Shown here in pieces: positions 53,752 through 63,923 of a stretch of 64,000 bases of DNA. The stretch spans positions 1,403,001 to 1,467,000 of the forward strand of contig NZ_CP071249.1 in assembly GCF_024499055.1 (NCBI RefSeq), given 5' to 3'. Position 1 is the stretch's first letter. Each line of letters begins with the position of its first letter. The stretch is from Turicibacter bilis. GTDB taxonomy: Bacteria > Bacillota_I > Bacilli_A > MOL361 > Turicibacteraceae. The notes under the pieces were generated by a model. That model worked only from the letters and a program-made list of their open reading frames with translations, made no database searches and was not told where the DNA came from. The position numbers were made by a program, and so were the translations under genes.

Positions 53752-54246
53752 CTAATCTAAAATAAAGCGATTATAAGCTATCCTTTTTCCTGTGTTTGTT
53801 TTAAAGTTTTCACCTATACACTTTTTTATCTTTTCCTGTTCTTTTTCTTTATCCATAACCGTTAAATTTTCAAGCAAATCAGCTTCCCATTGTATTTGAA
53901 AATCAAGTCCATCAATTTTAGATGGAGTATGATGGTTGCCTATTATAAAGCATATTCTATCAATATTTTTGTTATAGCCTACCTTTTTTAATATTTCTTT
54001 CGCTACTGCTGGTCCTTCCTTTTCTTGATAGACACCATCAATAGAACCGTATTTTTTTTGTGCTTCAACCGCACCAATATCATGTAGTATAGCAGTAATA
54101 CTGATGAATTCTTTTTCTTCCTCTCCGATATTTTCTCCGTTCATTATATCTTCTGCATTTTTCAAAACTTTAAGAGTATGCTCTATGCCAAAAGGAATTT
54201 CTTTGAATACTTCTTTCATCTCTATAATAATTTTTTCTTTAAGCAT
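53752..54246 (-). CDS. HD-domain protein
   Basis: A 164-residue HD-superfamily protein: HTLKVLKNAEDIM (first His), AILHDIGA (His-Asp), and IGNHHTPSK with a distal aspartate in QWEADLLENL, so the metal site is complete. It is a phosphohydrolase of unknown substrate. GGAGG lies 6 nt before the ATG at 54246; the longer frame to 54315 overlaps the methyltransferase stop. It lies 38 nt after the methyltransferase and seems part of the same transferred block. Confidence 0.8.
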   Translation of the reverse strand: MLKEKIIIEMKEVFKEIPFGIEHTLKVLKNAEDIMNGENIGEEEKEFISITAILHDIGAVEAQKKYGSIDGVYQEKEGPAVAKEILKKVGYNKNIDRICFIIGNHHTPSKIDGLDFQIQWEADLLENLTVMDKEKEQEKIKKCIGENFKTNTGKRIAYNRFILD

Positions 54247-54283
54247 AAATTGCCTCCATTTATACCTTATAGGTGTTTTAGTT

Positions 54284-55024
54284 CTATCTATCCATTTTTT
54301 TGTTGGCCGATACAATCAGCATCATGGGACGGCGCATTTCATCCTGCATCCCCGGAATATCCATCATGTTTTCCGGCGGCTGCGGCTCCACAATCTGATT
54401 TATTATAAAACCATTTGAAAGCAGTGTATTTAGATATGTGGTCAGTGTTCTATGATATTTTGTAACCTTTTCTCCCAAAAACACAGCTGTCCGTTTGCCC
54501 TCATAATAATAATTATCCACTGGAAAATGCAGTATTTCTCCTTTTTCGTTATAATGCCAGTCTTGTGTTCCATAGGCAGTAAAAACAGGATGTTCAACCG
54601 TAAAAACTAGCTTACCCCCAGACTTCAGTATTCTATATATCTTTTTTACTAAAATCTCATAATCTGCTACATAGTGAAACGCAAGTGAACTTAATATTAC
54701 ATCAAAACTCTCCTCTGGGAATTCCACATCTTCTATAGCACAGCATTTATATTCAACCTGTGGAAAATGTGTTTTTTCTTTGGCTACCTCGAGCATTTTA
54801 TGAGAAATATCAACACCTACAACAGAAGAAGCACCGTGTTCCATCGCATAAATACAGTGCCATCCATAGCCGCATCCTAAATCAAGCACACGCTTATCTT
54901 TAAAATCCGGCAGCAGCTTTCTCAATGTTTCCCATTCTCCTGCACCGGCTAGTCCCTGCTGTGAGCGACTCATTTGACTGTATTTTTGAAAAAATATATT
55001 ATCATCATATTTGTTTTCTTTCAT
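54284..55024 (-). CDS. class I SAM-dependent methyltransferase
   Basis: A 246-residue methyltransferase: SAM motif I VLDLGCGYGWHC, motif II SVVGVDISHKML, then VILSSLAFHYV and LKSGGKLVFTVEHPV. The substrate is unknown; small-molecule methylation is usual for this group. Its codons include GC-rich runs (for example around 54360-54400) unlike the neighbours, which suggests acquisition from another clostridial-type host. The start ATG 55024 overlaps the gene fragment at 55005-55219 by 20 nt. Confidence 0.85.
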   Translation of the reverse strand: MKENKYDDNIFFQKYSQMSRSQQGLAGAGEWETLRKLLPDFKDKRVLDLGCGYGWHCIYAMEHGASSVVGVDISHKMLEVAKEKTHFPQVEYKCCAIEDVEFPEESFDVILSSLAFHYVADYEILVKKIYRILKSGGKLVFTVEHPVFTAYGTQDWHYNEKGEILHFPVDNYYYEGKRTAVFLGEKVTKYHRTLTTYLNTLLSNGFIINQIVEPQPPENMMDIPGMQDEMRRPMMLIVSANKKMDR

Positions 55025-55219
55025 CTGAATTTCCCTCGTTTAAAAAGTTATTTATCTCCGTTGCAATTTTTTTCACTTCTTTATAAAGCTTCTCGGTCAT
55101 ATCGTAGCATTCAAAAAGTGAAAGACTGAGTACTTCAAAAATATGATTAACCCTTTCGGCATATTTTTCAGGTTTATATTCAAAAGTTTCAAGCAGTTTT
55201 ATAGCTTTCTTTTCGCCCT
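55005..55219 (-). pseudogene. 3' fragment of an unrecognised gene at a recombination junction
   Basis: On the - strand a 70-codon frame, KAIKLLETFEYKPEKYAER and so on to NFLNEGNSDERKQI, ends at TGA 55005. It has coding character but no start: upstream it runs directly into the stop codon of rlmD. It is the tail of a helical protein, cut at its 5' side, and it is in phase with the foreign-looking genes that follow. The junction lies at about 55219. Confidence 0.55.
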
Positions 55220-56602
55220 TTATTTGCTTACTCTTGACATCAATACTACGGTCTCCACATGCGCTGTTTGTGGGAACATATCAACTGGCTGAACGACTTC
55301 TAGATTATATCCACCTTCGATTAAGATTTTTAAATCACGAGCTAATGTTGATGAATCACATGATACGTAAACGATACGTTTTGGTTTCGCTTCTAACATA
55401 GTATCAAGTAATGTTTTATCGCATCCTTTGCGAGGTGGGTCAACGACGATGACATCTGGAACAATTCCATTTTCAATCCACATTGGAATTACATCTTCTG
55501 ATTTTCCAACGGCGAATTGCGCATTATCAAAGCCATTCAACTTCGCATTCATTTTCGCATCTTCAATCGCTTCAGGAATAATCTCAACGCCATAAACTTC
55601 TTTAGCATGTTGTGCTAAAAATAACGTAATTGTTCCAATTCCACAATAGGCATCGAATACGACTTCATTTCCTGTTAATCCTGCAAATTCTACTGCTTTT
55701 GAATATAACGTTTCAGTTTGTACTGGATTCACTTGATAGAATGAACGTGGTGAAATCGCAAATCGAATTCCATTCATTTCATCATAAATATATGGTTCTC
55801 CATATAAAATCTTTGTTTCATCTCCAAAAATAACATTTGTTACTTTTGGATTGATGTTCTGAGCAATACTCTTAATTTGTGGATACTTGTTGATTAAAGT
55901 TTCAATCACAGTATCAATGTTTGGAATAGTTTTTGTACGAGTAACAAGTGTTACCATGATTTCGCCTGTCTTAAATCCAACACGAACAATAACATGGCGT
56001 AACACTCCTAAATTTAATGACTCATTATAAGGATCAATATTTAAATCACGACATAACTCACGCATGGTATCCACAATTTGATCTGAAATATCCGTTTGGA
56101 TTAAACACGACTTCATATTCGTAATCTCATGACTACGTTTTTGATAGAATCCCGCTACTACTTCACCATTTGCATAACCAAATGGTACTTGTGTTTTATT
56201 ACGGTAACGACTTGGATTTTTCATTCCAATGGTCGGTAATACATTTGCATCTTCAATATGTCCAATACGTTTTAATTGGTTAACCACTGTATCATGCTTC
56301 ATTTGAAGCTGTCCTTCATAACTTAAATGTTGAACTTGGCAACCACCACATTGTTTATAAATACCACATGCAGGCTCGACACGTTCAGGACTTGTCACAA
56401 AATAATCAACGGCGCGTCCGAACGCGTATGTCTTTTTAACAAGTGTCACTTTCATATTAATCTCTTCGCCAACTAGCGCATTTGATACGAAAATTGGGAA
56501 TCCATCCACACGTGCTACACCTAATCCATCGTGTGTTAAACTTTCAATTTTCACATCATAATATTCATTCTTTTGAACTGGTACTACTTTCTTCGCCATC
56601 AT
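55220..56602 (-). CDS. rlmD: 23S rRNA (uracil-5-)-methyltransferase, RlmD/RlmCD type
   Basis: A 460-residue RNA methyltransferase. Residues 1-66 form a TRAM domain; Cys79, Cys85 and Cys88 (CGIYKQCGGC) plus a cysteine near 165 bind 4Fe-4S. The SAM domain has DAYCGIGTITLFLA, and the catalytic cysteine is in YVSCDSSTLARD. It makes 5-methyluridine in 23S rRNA at position 1939, and in Gram-positives often also 747. AGGTGATAA precedes a double ATG. Its stop codon marks the edge of the foreign-looking block. Confidence 0.92.
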   Translation of the reverse strand: MMAKKVVPVQKNEYYDVKIESLTHDGLGVARVDGFPIFVSNALVGEEINMKVTLVKKTYAFGRAVDYFVTSPERVEPACGIYKQCGGCQVQHLSYEGQLQMKHDTVVNQLKRIGHIEDANVLPTIGMKNPSRYRNKTQVPFGYANGEVVAGFYQKRSHEITNMKSCLIQTDISDQIVDTMRELCRDLNIDPYNESLNLGVLRHVIVRVGFKTGEIMVTLVTRTKTIPNIDTVIETLINKYPQIKSIAQNINPKVTNVIFGDETKILYGEPYIYDEMNGIRFAISPRSFYQVNPVQTETLYSKAVEFAGLTGNEVVFDAYCGIGTITLFLAQHAKEVYGVEIIPEAIEDAKMNAKLNGFDNAQFAVGKSEDVIPMWIENGIVPDVIVVDPPRKGCDKTLLDTMLEAKPKRIVYVSCDSSTLARDLKILIEGGYNLEVVQPVDMFPQTAHVETVVLMSRVSK

Positions 56603-56700
56603 TTATCACCTATATATACAAAAAGTATTTTTACATTTTTAGTTATAGTATTAAAGTCTAACAATTACTGAGACTTCTATTTTAATTCTTCATAAGAAGA

Positions 56701-56719
56701 GGGAGACTATTAGTCTCCC
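56701..56719 (-). terminator. hairpin after the membrane-anchored protein gene
   Basis: GGGAGACT pairs with AGTCTCCC around a 3-nt loop; on the - strand it is followed by TCTTCTT. A weak terminator. Confidence 0.45.
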
Positions 56720-56725
56720 CGTCCT

Positions 56726-57538
56726 TTATTGCCATTCAAATGTTTCTGTTGTTGTATCGTAAGCACCCCAGCTTGGATAAGGTGAAATATTTGTTGGTTT
56801 AATCGATTGATCCACCTCTAAATACGGAATTTCACCTAATTCTTCTTCTTCCTCAGCTGTTAATGGTTTTAAAGCATCGATACGTGCTTGAAATGCTGCT
56901 TTCTCCTCAGGATATCGTGCTTCATACTGACCAGTCTTTTCATTATAGTCCTTCGGCATGACATTAATATTATTTTGAGCACGCTCAATATTTTTTGCAG
57001 TTGGATATTTCTCTGCTTGCGCGACAATTCTTTCTACAATATCAAGACGATGTTCTTTATAATAAGCTAATTCCTCTTCACGATTTGTCTCCACTAATGT
57101 TTTAATATCACCTGATGAAACAACAAGTTGTACAGTGTAACCATTAGCAACATCCCCTGCTTGTGCTAAAAACTCAGTTGCTGCTGCTTCGGCGGCAGCA
57201 CGTGCCTTCTCCACATCAACTCCATCATTAACGCGTACATCAAAATAGACAACTGGTCCTTGAACCGTCACTTTTATTTCTTTTACACCTGATTGGCTTG
57301 CACCTACTTGTTCAGCGTTAGAAATCATCGAATCAGTAATAGGTTGCAAGTTCTCCGTACGATAACCGTAAATCGGCTGCCCCGCAACCTTTAGAGGATC
57401 TAAGTAAAAATATTTTAAAACATTATAACCGAATAAGACCGTTACAACTGCCAAAACTCCGATATAGCTATATAAAACAACTTGCTTTTTCGTTACATTA
57501 CGTTTTTTGCTTGGTTTCTTAGCTTCTTCATTTGCCAT
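56726..57538 (-). CDS. membrane-anchored extracellular protein of unknown function
   Basis: A 270-residue protein. A basic N-terminus (KKPSKKRNVTKKQ) precedes one membrane helix (VVLYSYIGVLAVVTVLFGY), so the remaining 220 residues should lie outside the cell. The outer part has an alanine-rich helix (EKARAAAEAAATEFLAQAG) after a beta segment (VKEIKVTVQGPVVYFDVRV). No family is recognised; the beta-plus-helix pattern faintly recalls Asp23-like proteins. AAAGGAAG precedes the ATG at 57538. Confidence 0.65.
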   Translation of the reverse strand: MANEEAKKPSKKRNVTKKQVVLYSYIGVLAVVTVLFGYNVLKYFYLDPLKVAGQPIYGYRTENLQPITDSMISNAEQVGASQSGVKEIKVTVQGPVVYFDVRVNDGVDVEKARAAAEAAATEFLAQAGDVANGYTVQLVVSSGDIKTLVETNREEELAYYKEHRLDIVERIVAQAEKYPTAKNIERAQNNINVMPKDYNEKTGQYEARYPEEKAAFQARIDALKPLTAEEEEELGEIPYLEVDQSIKPTNISPYPSWGAYDTTTETFEWQ

Positions 57539-57617
57539 ACAGTCACTTCCTTTACTGTTGTTCATTCACTTTAAATATCCTCTATTATACCATTAAAACC
57601 TCATAAATCCTAGTCCA

Positions 57618-58811
57618 TTAGCATTCTGCAAAATGTTTCGCAAGCCCGCCTTGAGCCGTTTCACGATATTTTGCCATTAAATCATGCCCCGTTTCTTTCA
57701 TCGTTTGCATTACTTGATCTAATGTAATCGTATGATATCCATCTGTTAACATCGCATATTTTGCAGCATCATACGCACGTTTTGCTGCAACAGCATTACG
57801 TTCAATACATGGTACTTGTACATATCCATATACAGGGTCACATGTCATTCCTAAATGATGTTCAAGCCCGATTTCTGCTGAATATTCACAATGTAAGTTA
57901 GATGCTCCTTTTAAGAATGCGACAGCTGCCGCTGCCATTGAACAAGCCGATCCCACTTCACCTTGACATCCAACTTCTGCACCTGAGATAGAGGCATTTG
58001 TTTTGATTAAATCCCCTACAAGTCCTGCCACAGCTAACGCGTCAACCAATTGCTCATCACTATATCCTTCACGTTCTTGTAAAGCAAATAAAACACCTGG
58101 TAAAACACCTGAAGCTCCACACGTTGGAGCCGTAACTACCACATCTCCACACGCATTTTGCTCTGAAACTGCTAAAGCATACGCATAAATTAAAATAGAT
58201 AAATCTTCTGGATTTGCTTTTGCTTGTTCAAAGAATTGTTTCGCACGGCGTGGATAATTTAACTTTCCTGGTAACGTTCCTTCTGCAACTAATCCATTCA
58301 TTAAACTTTCACGCATCACAGCTAAAATCTCTTCTAAATAAGGTTTAATATCTGCTTCATAAGCATAAACATAATCAGCTAATGTCCAGTTCTTTTCTTT
58401 GCACACGTCTAATACTTCATTCATCGTTGTATTTGGGTAAACACTCTCAACCTCATCACGAGCTTGGCCTTCTTCAATAATCGATCCTCCACCTACTGAA
58501 TAAACCGTCCATGTTCCGATTTCTTCATTCGCTTCATTATAAGCAATGAACTGCATTGCATTTGGATGGAAGAGACGGAAATCTTCTGGACGCCATGTAA
58601 TCTTTACTGGCTTTGGATCCATTGTCTTAATAATAATATAATCCGTTAAATGTCCCTCACCTGTTGCAGCTAAACTTCCATATAATACAGCCTCATAAGA
58701 CGTCGCTTCAGGATAACGTCCCATAAATACTTTTGCTGCACGAGCAGGTCCCATCGTATGTGAACTAGATGGGCCATTTCCTACTTTATATAACTCACGT
58801 AAACTTTCCAT
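57618..58811 (-). CDS. sdaA: L-serine dehydratase, single-chain iron-sulfur type
   Basis: A 397-residue L-serine ammonia-lyase with the beta and alpha parts fused. The N-terminal GNGPSSSHTMGPARAA is the beta-domain signature, and the alpha part has VTAPTCGASGVLPG, ETNAS-like TNASISGAEVGCQGEVG and the CDPVYGYVQVPCIERN cluster cysteines. It is a 4Fe-4S enzyme that deaminates serine to pyruvate and ammonia. Single-chain enzymes of this type are usually longer, so this is a compact version. It lies upstream of the unknown membrane-anchored gene on the same strand. Confidence 0.9.
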   Translation of the reverse strand: MESLRELYKVGNGPSSSHTMGPARAAKVFMGRYPEATSYEAVLYGSLAATGEGHLTDYIIIKTMDPKPVKITWRPEDFRLFHPNAMQFIAYNEANEEIGTWTVYSVGGGSIIEEGQARDEVESVYPNTTMNEVLDVCKEKNWTLADYVYAYEADIKPYLEEILAVMRESLMNGLVAEGTLPGKLNYPRRAKQFFEQAKANPEDLSILIYAYALAVSEQNACGDVVVTAPTCGASGVLPGVLFALQEREGYSDEQLVDALAVAGLVGDLIKTNASISGAEVGCQGEVGSACSMAAAAVAFLKGASNLHCEYSAEIGLEHHLGMTCDPVYGYVQVPCIERNAVAAKRAYDAAKYAMLTDGYHTITLDQVMQTMKETGHDLMAKYRETAQGGLAKHFAEC

Positions 58812-58873
58812 AGATTTATCTCATTCCTTATCTTTAGTGACTCATTGCCACATTTATCTTCCTATTAACTCTA

Positions 58874-60847
58874 TTATAAGCCTAACTCAATTTTTAATTC
58901 AAGCATTGCATCACGAAGTGTTGCTGCTGTTTCAAAGTCAAGCGCTTTTGCCGCTTCCTTCATTTCATTTTCAAGTTTTTGCATTAACTTTTCTTTATCT
59001 TTACGAGACATTTTCTTATCATACTTCGCCTCTTTTTCAACCACTTCAGTTGCACGGATCACATCTCGCACATCTTTACGAACAGTCATTGGGATAATAT
59101 CATGCTCTTCATTATATTTCTCCTGAATTTCACGACGACGAGCTGTTTCATCAATTGCACGTTGCATCGATCCAGTTACTTTATCTGCATATAAAATAAC
59201 ACGTCCTTCTGCATTACGAGCCGCACGACCAATGGTTTGGATAAGTGAACGATCACTACGTAAGAATCCTTCTTTATCTGCATCTAAAATAGCAACCAGT
59301 GAAACTTCTGGAATATCTAATCCTTCACGTAATAAGTTGATTCCAACTAAAACATCATACGTTCCCACACGTAAATCACGAATAATTTCGATACGTTCTA
59401 GCGTCTTAATCTCAGAATGTAAATAAGCTACTTTAATCCCTAATTCTTTTAAATAATTCGTTAATTCTTCTGACATCTTAATCGTTAAAGTCGTAATTAA
59501 GACACGCTCGTTTTTCTCGATACGTTTATAAATTTCACCCACTAAGTGATCAATTTGTCCACGACTTGGATGTAACTCGATCACTGGGTCAAGTAATCCC
59601 GTTGGACGAATAATTTGCTCAATCACTTGATCAGTACGTTCTAATTCGTAATCACCTGGCGTTGCTGATACATAAATGGCCTGATGAATTTTGTCTTCAA
59701 ACTCATTGAATTGTAGTGGGCGGTTATCTAAAGCTGAAGGCAAACGGAATCCATGATTGACAAGTGTTTCTTTTCGGGCACGGTCCCCGTTATACATTCC
59801 TCTTACCTGTGGAAGCGTCACGTGTGATTCATCCGCGACTAATAACCAGTCATCTGGGAAGAAATCAAGTAAACAGTATGGCGTTGCTCCACGCTCACGT
59901 AAAGAAAGTGGTCCTGAATAATTCTCGACACCTGAACAGAATCCCATTTCTGCCATCATTTCTAAATCATAGCGTGTACGTTGTTCAATACGTTGAGCCT
60001 CTAATAATTTACCTTCTGACTCAAAGTATTTAACCTGCTCCTCTAACTCATCCTCGATATTTTTAAGGGCAATTTTCATCCGTTCTTCACCTGTTACGAA
60101 GTGAGAGGCTGGGAAAATAACGACGTGTTTACGTTCACTTAACACTTCACCAGTTAACGTATCAATCTCACGAATACGATCAACTTCCTCACCAAAGAAC
60201 TCTATGCGAATTGCATTCTTTTCCGTGGCAATCGGTAAGATTTCAACAATATCTCCTCGTACACGGAAGGTTCCACGATGAAAATCAATGTCATTACGTT
60301 GATATTGAATACGAACTAACTCATTTAATAGATCATTTCGTTCCATCTCCATTCCAACACGAATAGAAACCATCATCTTTTTATATTCTTCTGGATCCCC
60401 AATCCCGTAAATACATGAAACAGAAGCCACGACAATCACATCATTACGCTCAAGAAGTGCTGCAGTGGCTGAGTGACGTAACTTATCAATTTCATCATTC
60501 GTCTTTGCATCTTTTTCAATAAACGTATCCGATGATGGGACGTACGCTTCAGGTTGATAATAATCATAGTAACTGACAAAATATTCAACCGCATTATTTG
60601 GGAAAAACTCTTTTAACTCACTATATAATTGTCCTGCTAACGTTTTATTATGGGCTAAGACTAAGGTTGGCTTATTCACTGCTTGAACAACATTAGCAAT
60701 CGTGAATGTTTTCCCTGTCCCTGTTGCTCCTAATAAAACTTGCTCTTTAACACCATTATTTATATTATGAACTAATTCATCAATCGCCTTTGGTTGATCA
60801 CCTGAAGGCGCATACTTAGAAACAATCTGAAACTTACCATTTGTCAT
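58874..60847 (-). CDS. uvrB: excinuclease ABC subunit B
   Basis: A 657-residue UvrB: Walker A GATGTGKT (40-47), the beta-hairpin region with [12 protein letters not shown], helicase motifs RTGLLDP and [31 protein letters not shown], and a C-terminal UVR domain ([22 protein letters not shown] region) for UvrC contact. It verifies DNA lesions in nucleotide excision repair with UvrA and loads UvrC. GAGGTG lies 7 nt before the ATG. uvrA is not in the window; it may follow serine dehydratase elsewhere. Confidence 0.98.
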   Translation of the reverse strand: MTNGKFQIVSKYAPSGDQPKAIDELVHNINNGVKEQVLLGATGTGKTFTIANVVQAVNKPTLVLAHNKTLAGQLYSELKEFFPNNAVEYFVSYYDYYQPEAYVPSSDTFIEKDAKTNDEIDKLRHSATAALLERNDVIVVASVSCIYGIGDPEEYKKMMVSIRVGMEMERNDLLNELVRIQYQRNDIDFHRGTFRVRGDIVEILPIATEKNAIRIEFFGEEVDRIREIDTLTGEVLSERKHVVIFPASHFVTGEERMKIALKNIEDELEEQVKYFESEGKLLEAQRIEQRTRYDLEMMAEMGFCSGVENYSGPLSLRERGATPYCLLDFFPDDWLLVADESHVTLPQVRGMYNGDRARKETLVNHGFRLPSALDNRPLQFNEFEDKIHQAIYVSATPGDYELERTDQVIEQIIRPTGLLDPVIELHPSRGQIDHLVGEIYKRIEKNERVLITTLTIKMSEELTNYLKELGIKVAYLHSEIKTLERIEIIRDLRVGTYDVLVGINLLREGLDIPEVSLVAILDADKEGFLRSDRSLIQTIGRAARNAEGRVILYADKVTGSMQRAIDETARRREIQEKYNEEHDIIPMTVRKDVRDVIRATEVVEKEAKYDKKMSRKDKEKLMQKLENEMKEAAKALDFETAATLRDAMLELKIELGL

Positions 60848-61004
60848 TAAATGTCACCTCACATTAAATCCATTATATCATATCTAAAAATCCACCGCTA
60901 TCTACTTAACCGCTGACCTTTTTCTTGTCAATTTAGACAATAAGATTTGCTCTAAAAGAAACCATTCCTCACTTACTATGAACCATTCTTAAAGAATTCA
61001 TCAT

Positions 61005-61043
61005 AATAAAAATAGGAAGATAATAAATCTTCCTATTTTTATT
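61005..61043. terminator. terminator of the S41 protease gene
   Basis: AATAAAAATAGGAAGA (61005-61020) pairs with TCTTCCTATTTTTATT (61028-61043); it overlaps the stop codon of the protease gene. Confidence 0.85.
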
Positions 61044-62466
61044 ATTGCTGCAACATACCAATTGCTTTTTGAAGTTGAGTATCGTACTGCTTATCACGAA
61101 TTTTTTCTCGTAATGCTAATGTTAATTCGCTCGCTGTTTTATTATCAATTACACCCGTTGCTTCAATACTATGATCCACTTGGAATTCTTTCACCGCTGA
61201 CACGGTTGATTCATCAAAGTATCCATCGGTTCTTCCAACGTTATAACCTAATGTTTTTAAAATATTTTGAGCATTTTTAATAGCTGTATCTACCATGTCA
61301 AATTCAAGTGGTGCTCCGTCTGTTAAATAAACTTGATAATAGTAATAAAATTCTGGTGCTTCTACCTCAATCGTTGGTGTTACCCCTTCTTCATTAATCC
61401 AATTTCCATTTGGTGTCTTCCACACTTGAGTTGTAATTTTTAAAGAAGAATGATCATCTAATGGCATCGAAACTTGGACAGTTCCTTTTCCATAAGATGT
61501 CGTTCCAATGACATCATATTTGCCAGCCTCTTTCATCGCAGCAGCAAAAATTTCTGAAGCTGAAGCACTACCTTCATTAATTAACGTCACAACAGGATAA
61601 TCTTTTCCTTCACTTGTTGTTTTGTATGTTGTTCCGCTACCATCACGAGATTCAATTGTTGTAATCACTTGATCAGGTGGAAGGATATAATCAACCATCT
61701 CGACTACACTTGTTAAATAACCACCTGAATTATTTCTTAAATCGACGATTAAAGAAGTCATTCCTTGTTCTTCTAAAGCTTCAATCGCTTGCTTAAATTC
61801 ATTCGCCGTATTTTCTCCAAAAGTTGAAATTTGAAGATATCCAATTAAGTCTTCCCCAGCTGGAATTAATTCTGATTTAACCGTTTCTTGATCAATCGCT
61901 TGTCTTGTCACTTCAATAGAAATTAACTCAGGATTATCGTTGCGTTGAATTCCGAGGATTACTGTTGATCCAACAGGACCTTTAATTTTACTCGTTACCT
62001 CTTGTAAATTTTGACCGACTACATTTTCTCCATCCACCTCAATGACTAAATCATTTGCTAAAATTCCAGCTTCATCTGCCGGTGAATCAGGAAATGGCGA
62101 TACAATCATTGTATACCCATTAACATTCGTTACTTCGCATCCAATCCCTGAATAAGTCTCTTCTAAGTGCTCAACAAAATTTTCATAGTCTGTCATTGTA
62201 AAATATGTTGAATGAGGATCGCCTAAAGCATCAATCATTCCTGAAATAGCTCCATCAATTAAAGATTGGCTGTCACCTTCATAAAAATAATGATATGTCT
62301 TTAATGCTTCATACACTTGATTAATTGAAGCTGTCTCCCCATAATTAGCTGGTGAAACAATAGTTTGAGCTGGATTTTTAGCTGGAAATACTAAAGATAG
62401 TAATAATGTAACAACAGCTCCTAAACAAAAGCTTCCCACAAGTTGCAATACTCTCTTACGCTTCAT
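61042..62466 (-). CDS. S41 carboxy-terminal processing protease (CtpA/CtpB type)
   Basis: A 474-residue secreted protease. The N-terminal helix (VLQLVGSFCLGAVVTLLLSL) anchors it outside. A PDZ domain lies near 95-190 (GIGCEVTNVNGYTMIV), the S41 catalytic core has Ser in NEGSASASEIF and Lys in TSYGKGTVQV, and the C-terminus is a peptidoglycan-binding domain (LGYNVGRTDGYFDESTVSA). It acts on periplasmic-side proteins, often those of sporulation or wall hydrolysis. It follows the M23 hydrolase gene, which in turn follows ftsX. Confidence 0.93.
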   Translation of the reverse strand: MKRKRVLQLVGSFCLGAVVTLLLSLVFPAKNPAQTIVSPANYGETASINQVYEALKTYHYFYEGDSQSLIDGAISGMIDALGDPHSTYFTMTDYENFVEHLEETYSGIGCEVTNVNGYTMIVSPFPDSPADEAGILANDLVIEVDGENVVGQNLQEVTSKIKGPVGSTVILGIQRNDNPELISIEVTRQAIDQETVKSELIPAGEDLIGYLQISTFGENTANEFKQAIEALEEQGMTSLIVDLRNNSGGYLTSVVEMVDYILPPDQVITTIESRDGSGTTYKTTSEGKDYPVVTLINEGSASASEIFAAAMKEAGKYDVIGTTSYGKGTVQVSMPLDDHSSLKITTQVWKTPNGNWINEEGVTPTIEVEAPEFYYYYQVYLTDGAPLEFDMVDTAIKNAQNILKTLGYNVGRTDGYFDESTVSAVKEFQVDHSIEATGVIDNKTASELTLALREKIRDKQYDTQLQKAIGMLQQ

Positions 62467-62654
62467 GCAATCACTCCTTTTAATTGAATATCTTCTATAC
62501 CCTTTATATCATTTCCTAACGATACCAAAAAATGTAGACTTTATAGGATTATCTCTATTTTATCAATTTTTATTTTCTTTGTCATGATTATAAAATGGAA
62601 TAAATTAGTTTATATTGTGGTTATTTGATATAATGACTTAATTTCATAAACAAT

Positions 62655-62684
62655 AAAAAAGACATGTCATAACATGTCTTTTTT
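62655..62684. terminator. terminator between the M23 and S41 genes
   Basis: AAAAAAGACATGT (62655-62667) pairs with ACATGTCTTTTTT (62672-62684). The M23 gene can end here, so the S41 gene probably has its own promoter. Confidence 0.85.
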
Positions 62685-62687
62685 CTA

Positions 62688-63896
62688 CTACCATGATGAT
62701 GGGAAACTGATATAGTTTCTTGGATTAACAGCGTATGGATAATTATAGTATCCTTCATAAACCTCAAAATGTAAATGAGCTCCAAAAGAATTACCCGTGT
62801 TCCCCATTGTACCTAACTGTGTTCCTCTTGATACTTGTTGACCAACAGATACATATGGAGCTGAATGCATATGTGCGTAAACCGTTGTCAAAATCTGTCC
62901 ATTAACATTATGTGTAATCATAACATGGTTTCCATAGGCACTATGCCATCCTGCACGAATAACCGTTCCCGCCTGTGCAGCATAAACAGGGGTTGATGTA
63001 TCACCATAGTTTGCTAAGTCAATTCCTGTATGATTTGGATAACACATGAATTCACAGCTCACATATCCTGTTGCTAATGGAATCATAAATCCAGTTCCAC
63101 TAATGACACCACCGCTACTAGATGAACCTCCACTTGAAACAGGAGGAGGTGGCGTTTGCTCTAGAATTTTCTTTTGTTCTTCAGCAATAGAGATAATCTC
63201 AGCTGCCGATAAACGTTCACTTTCTAATTGTTGCATTTGTTTTGCTAATTCTTGTTTTTGTTGTTCTAACTTTTCTTGATAAGCTGTTAGAGTCTCACGC
63301 TCTACTTCTAAACTAGCTTTATTCTCAGCAAGCTCTTGCTTTTGAACCTTTAAAGTAGCCAGCATCGCTTGTTGTTGACTCACTAATAAACTTAGCTCAT
63401 CCATTGATTCTGCATCACTTTCTGCAAAGTGATTAACAACACGTAATCGACGAATAAAATCAACGATGCTATCTGATTCAGATAAGACTTGCAAAATAGT
63501 ATTTCCTCGAGATAAGCGTTGTGAAACACGCATACGTTCTGCAACAACTTCTTTAAGCTCTTGAATATCATTTTCTAATTTTTTGATTTCATTTTCACTA
63601 TTTTTAATTTCATTTTCTTTAATTGATATTTTCTTTTCAAATTCAGAAATAGCAGTTTCTGTTTCAGAGATTTTTTGGATCGTTGTACCCATATCTCCTT
63701 CTACAATATCAATCTCTTTTTGAACAGCAGCCTCTTTACTTTTTAAATCAGAAATCTGACTTTGCGCCTCACTAATAATGTCATTACACTCTTGTTTAGT
63801 GGAACATGTAGTAGCTGCATCTACTGTAAAAGAAAACTTTGGAATTAAACTAAGCATTAGAGCCAAACTTAACATTGTAAAAATCTTTTTTGACAT
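62688..63896 (-). CDS. secreted M23-family peptidoglycan hydrolase with coiled coil (PcsB/CwlO-like)
   Basis: A 402-residue exported protein. A signal peptide (about 1-28, ending VDAA) precedes a long coiled coil (about 35-245, repeated KENEIKNSENEIKKLENDI-type heptads), a Pro/Ser/Gly linker (PPPPVSSGGSSSSGG), and a LytM/M23 domain with HTGIDLA, HMHS and HLHFEVY zinc and catalytic histidines. This build is that of hydrolases whose coiled coil is controlled by FtsEX. The gene lies 28 bases from the ftsX stop, which supports that link. It should cut stem-peptide bonds during division or elongation. Confidence 0.9.
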   Translation of the reverse strand: MSKKIFTMLSLALMLSLIPKFSFTVDAATTCSTKQECNDIISEAQSQISDLKSKEAAVQKEIDIVEGDMGTTIQKISETETAISEFEKKISIKENEIKNSENEIKKLENDIQELKEVVAERMRVSQRLSRGNTILQVLSESDSIVDFIRRLRVVNHFAESDAESMDELSLLVSQQQAMLATLKVQKQELAENKASLEVERETLTAYQEKLEQQKQELAKQMQQLESERLSAAEIISIAEEQKKILEQTPPPPVSSGGSSSSGGVISGTGFMIPLATGYVSCEFMCYPNHTGIDLANYGDTSTPVYAAQAGTVIRAGWHSAYGNHVMITHNVNGQILTTVYAHMHSAPYVSVGQQVSRGTQLGTMGNTGNSFGAHLHFEVYEGYYNYPYAVNPRNYISFPSSW

Positions 63897-63923
63897 ATTT
63901 ATTCCCTCCCTTACCTTAATGAA

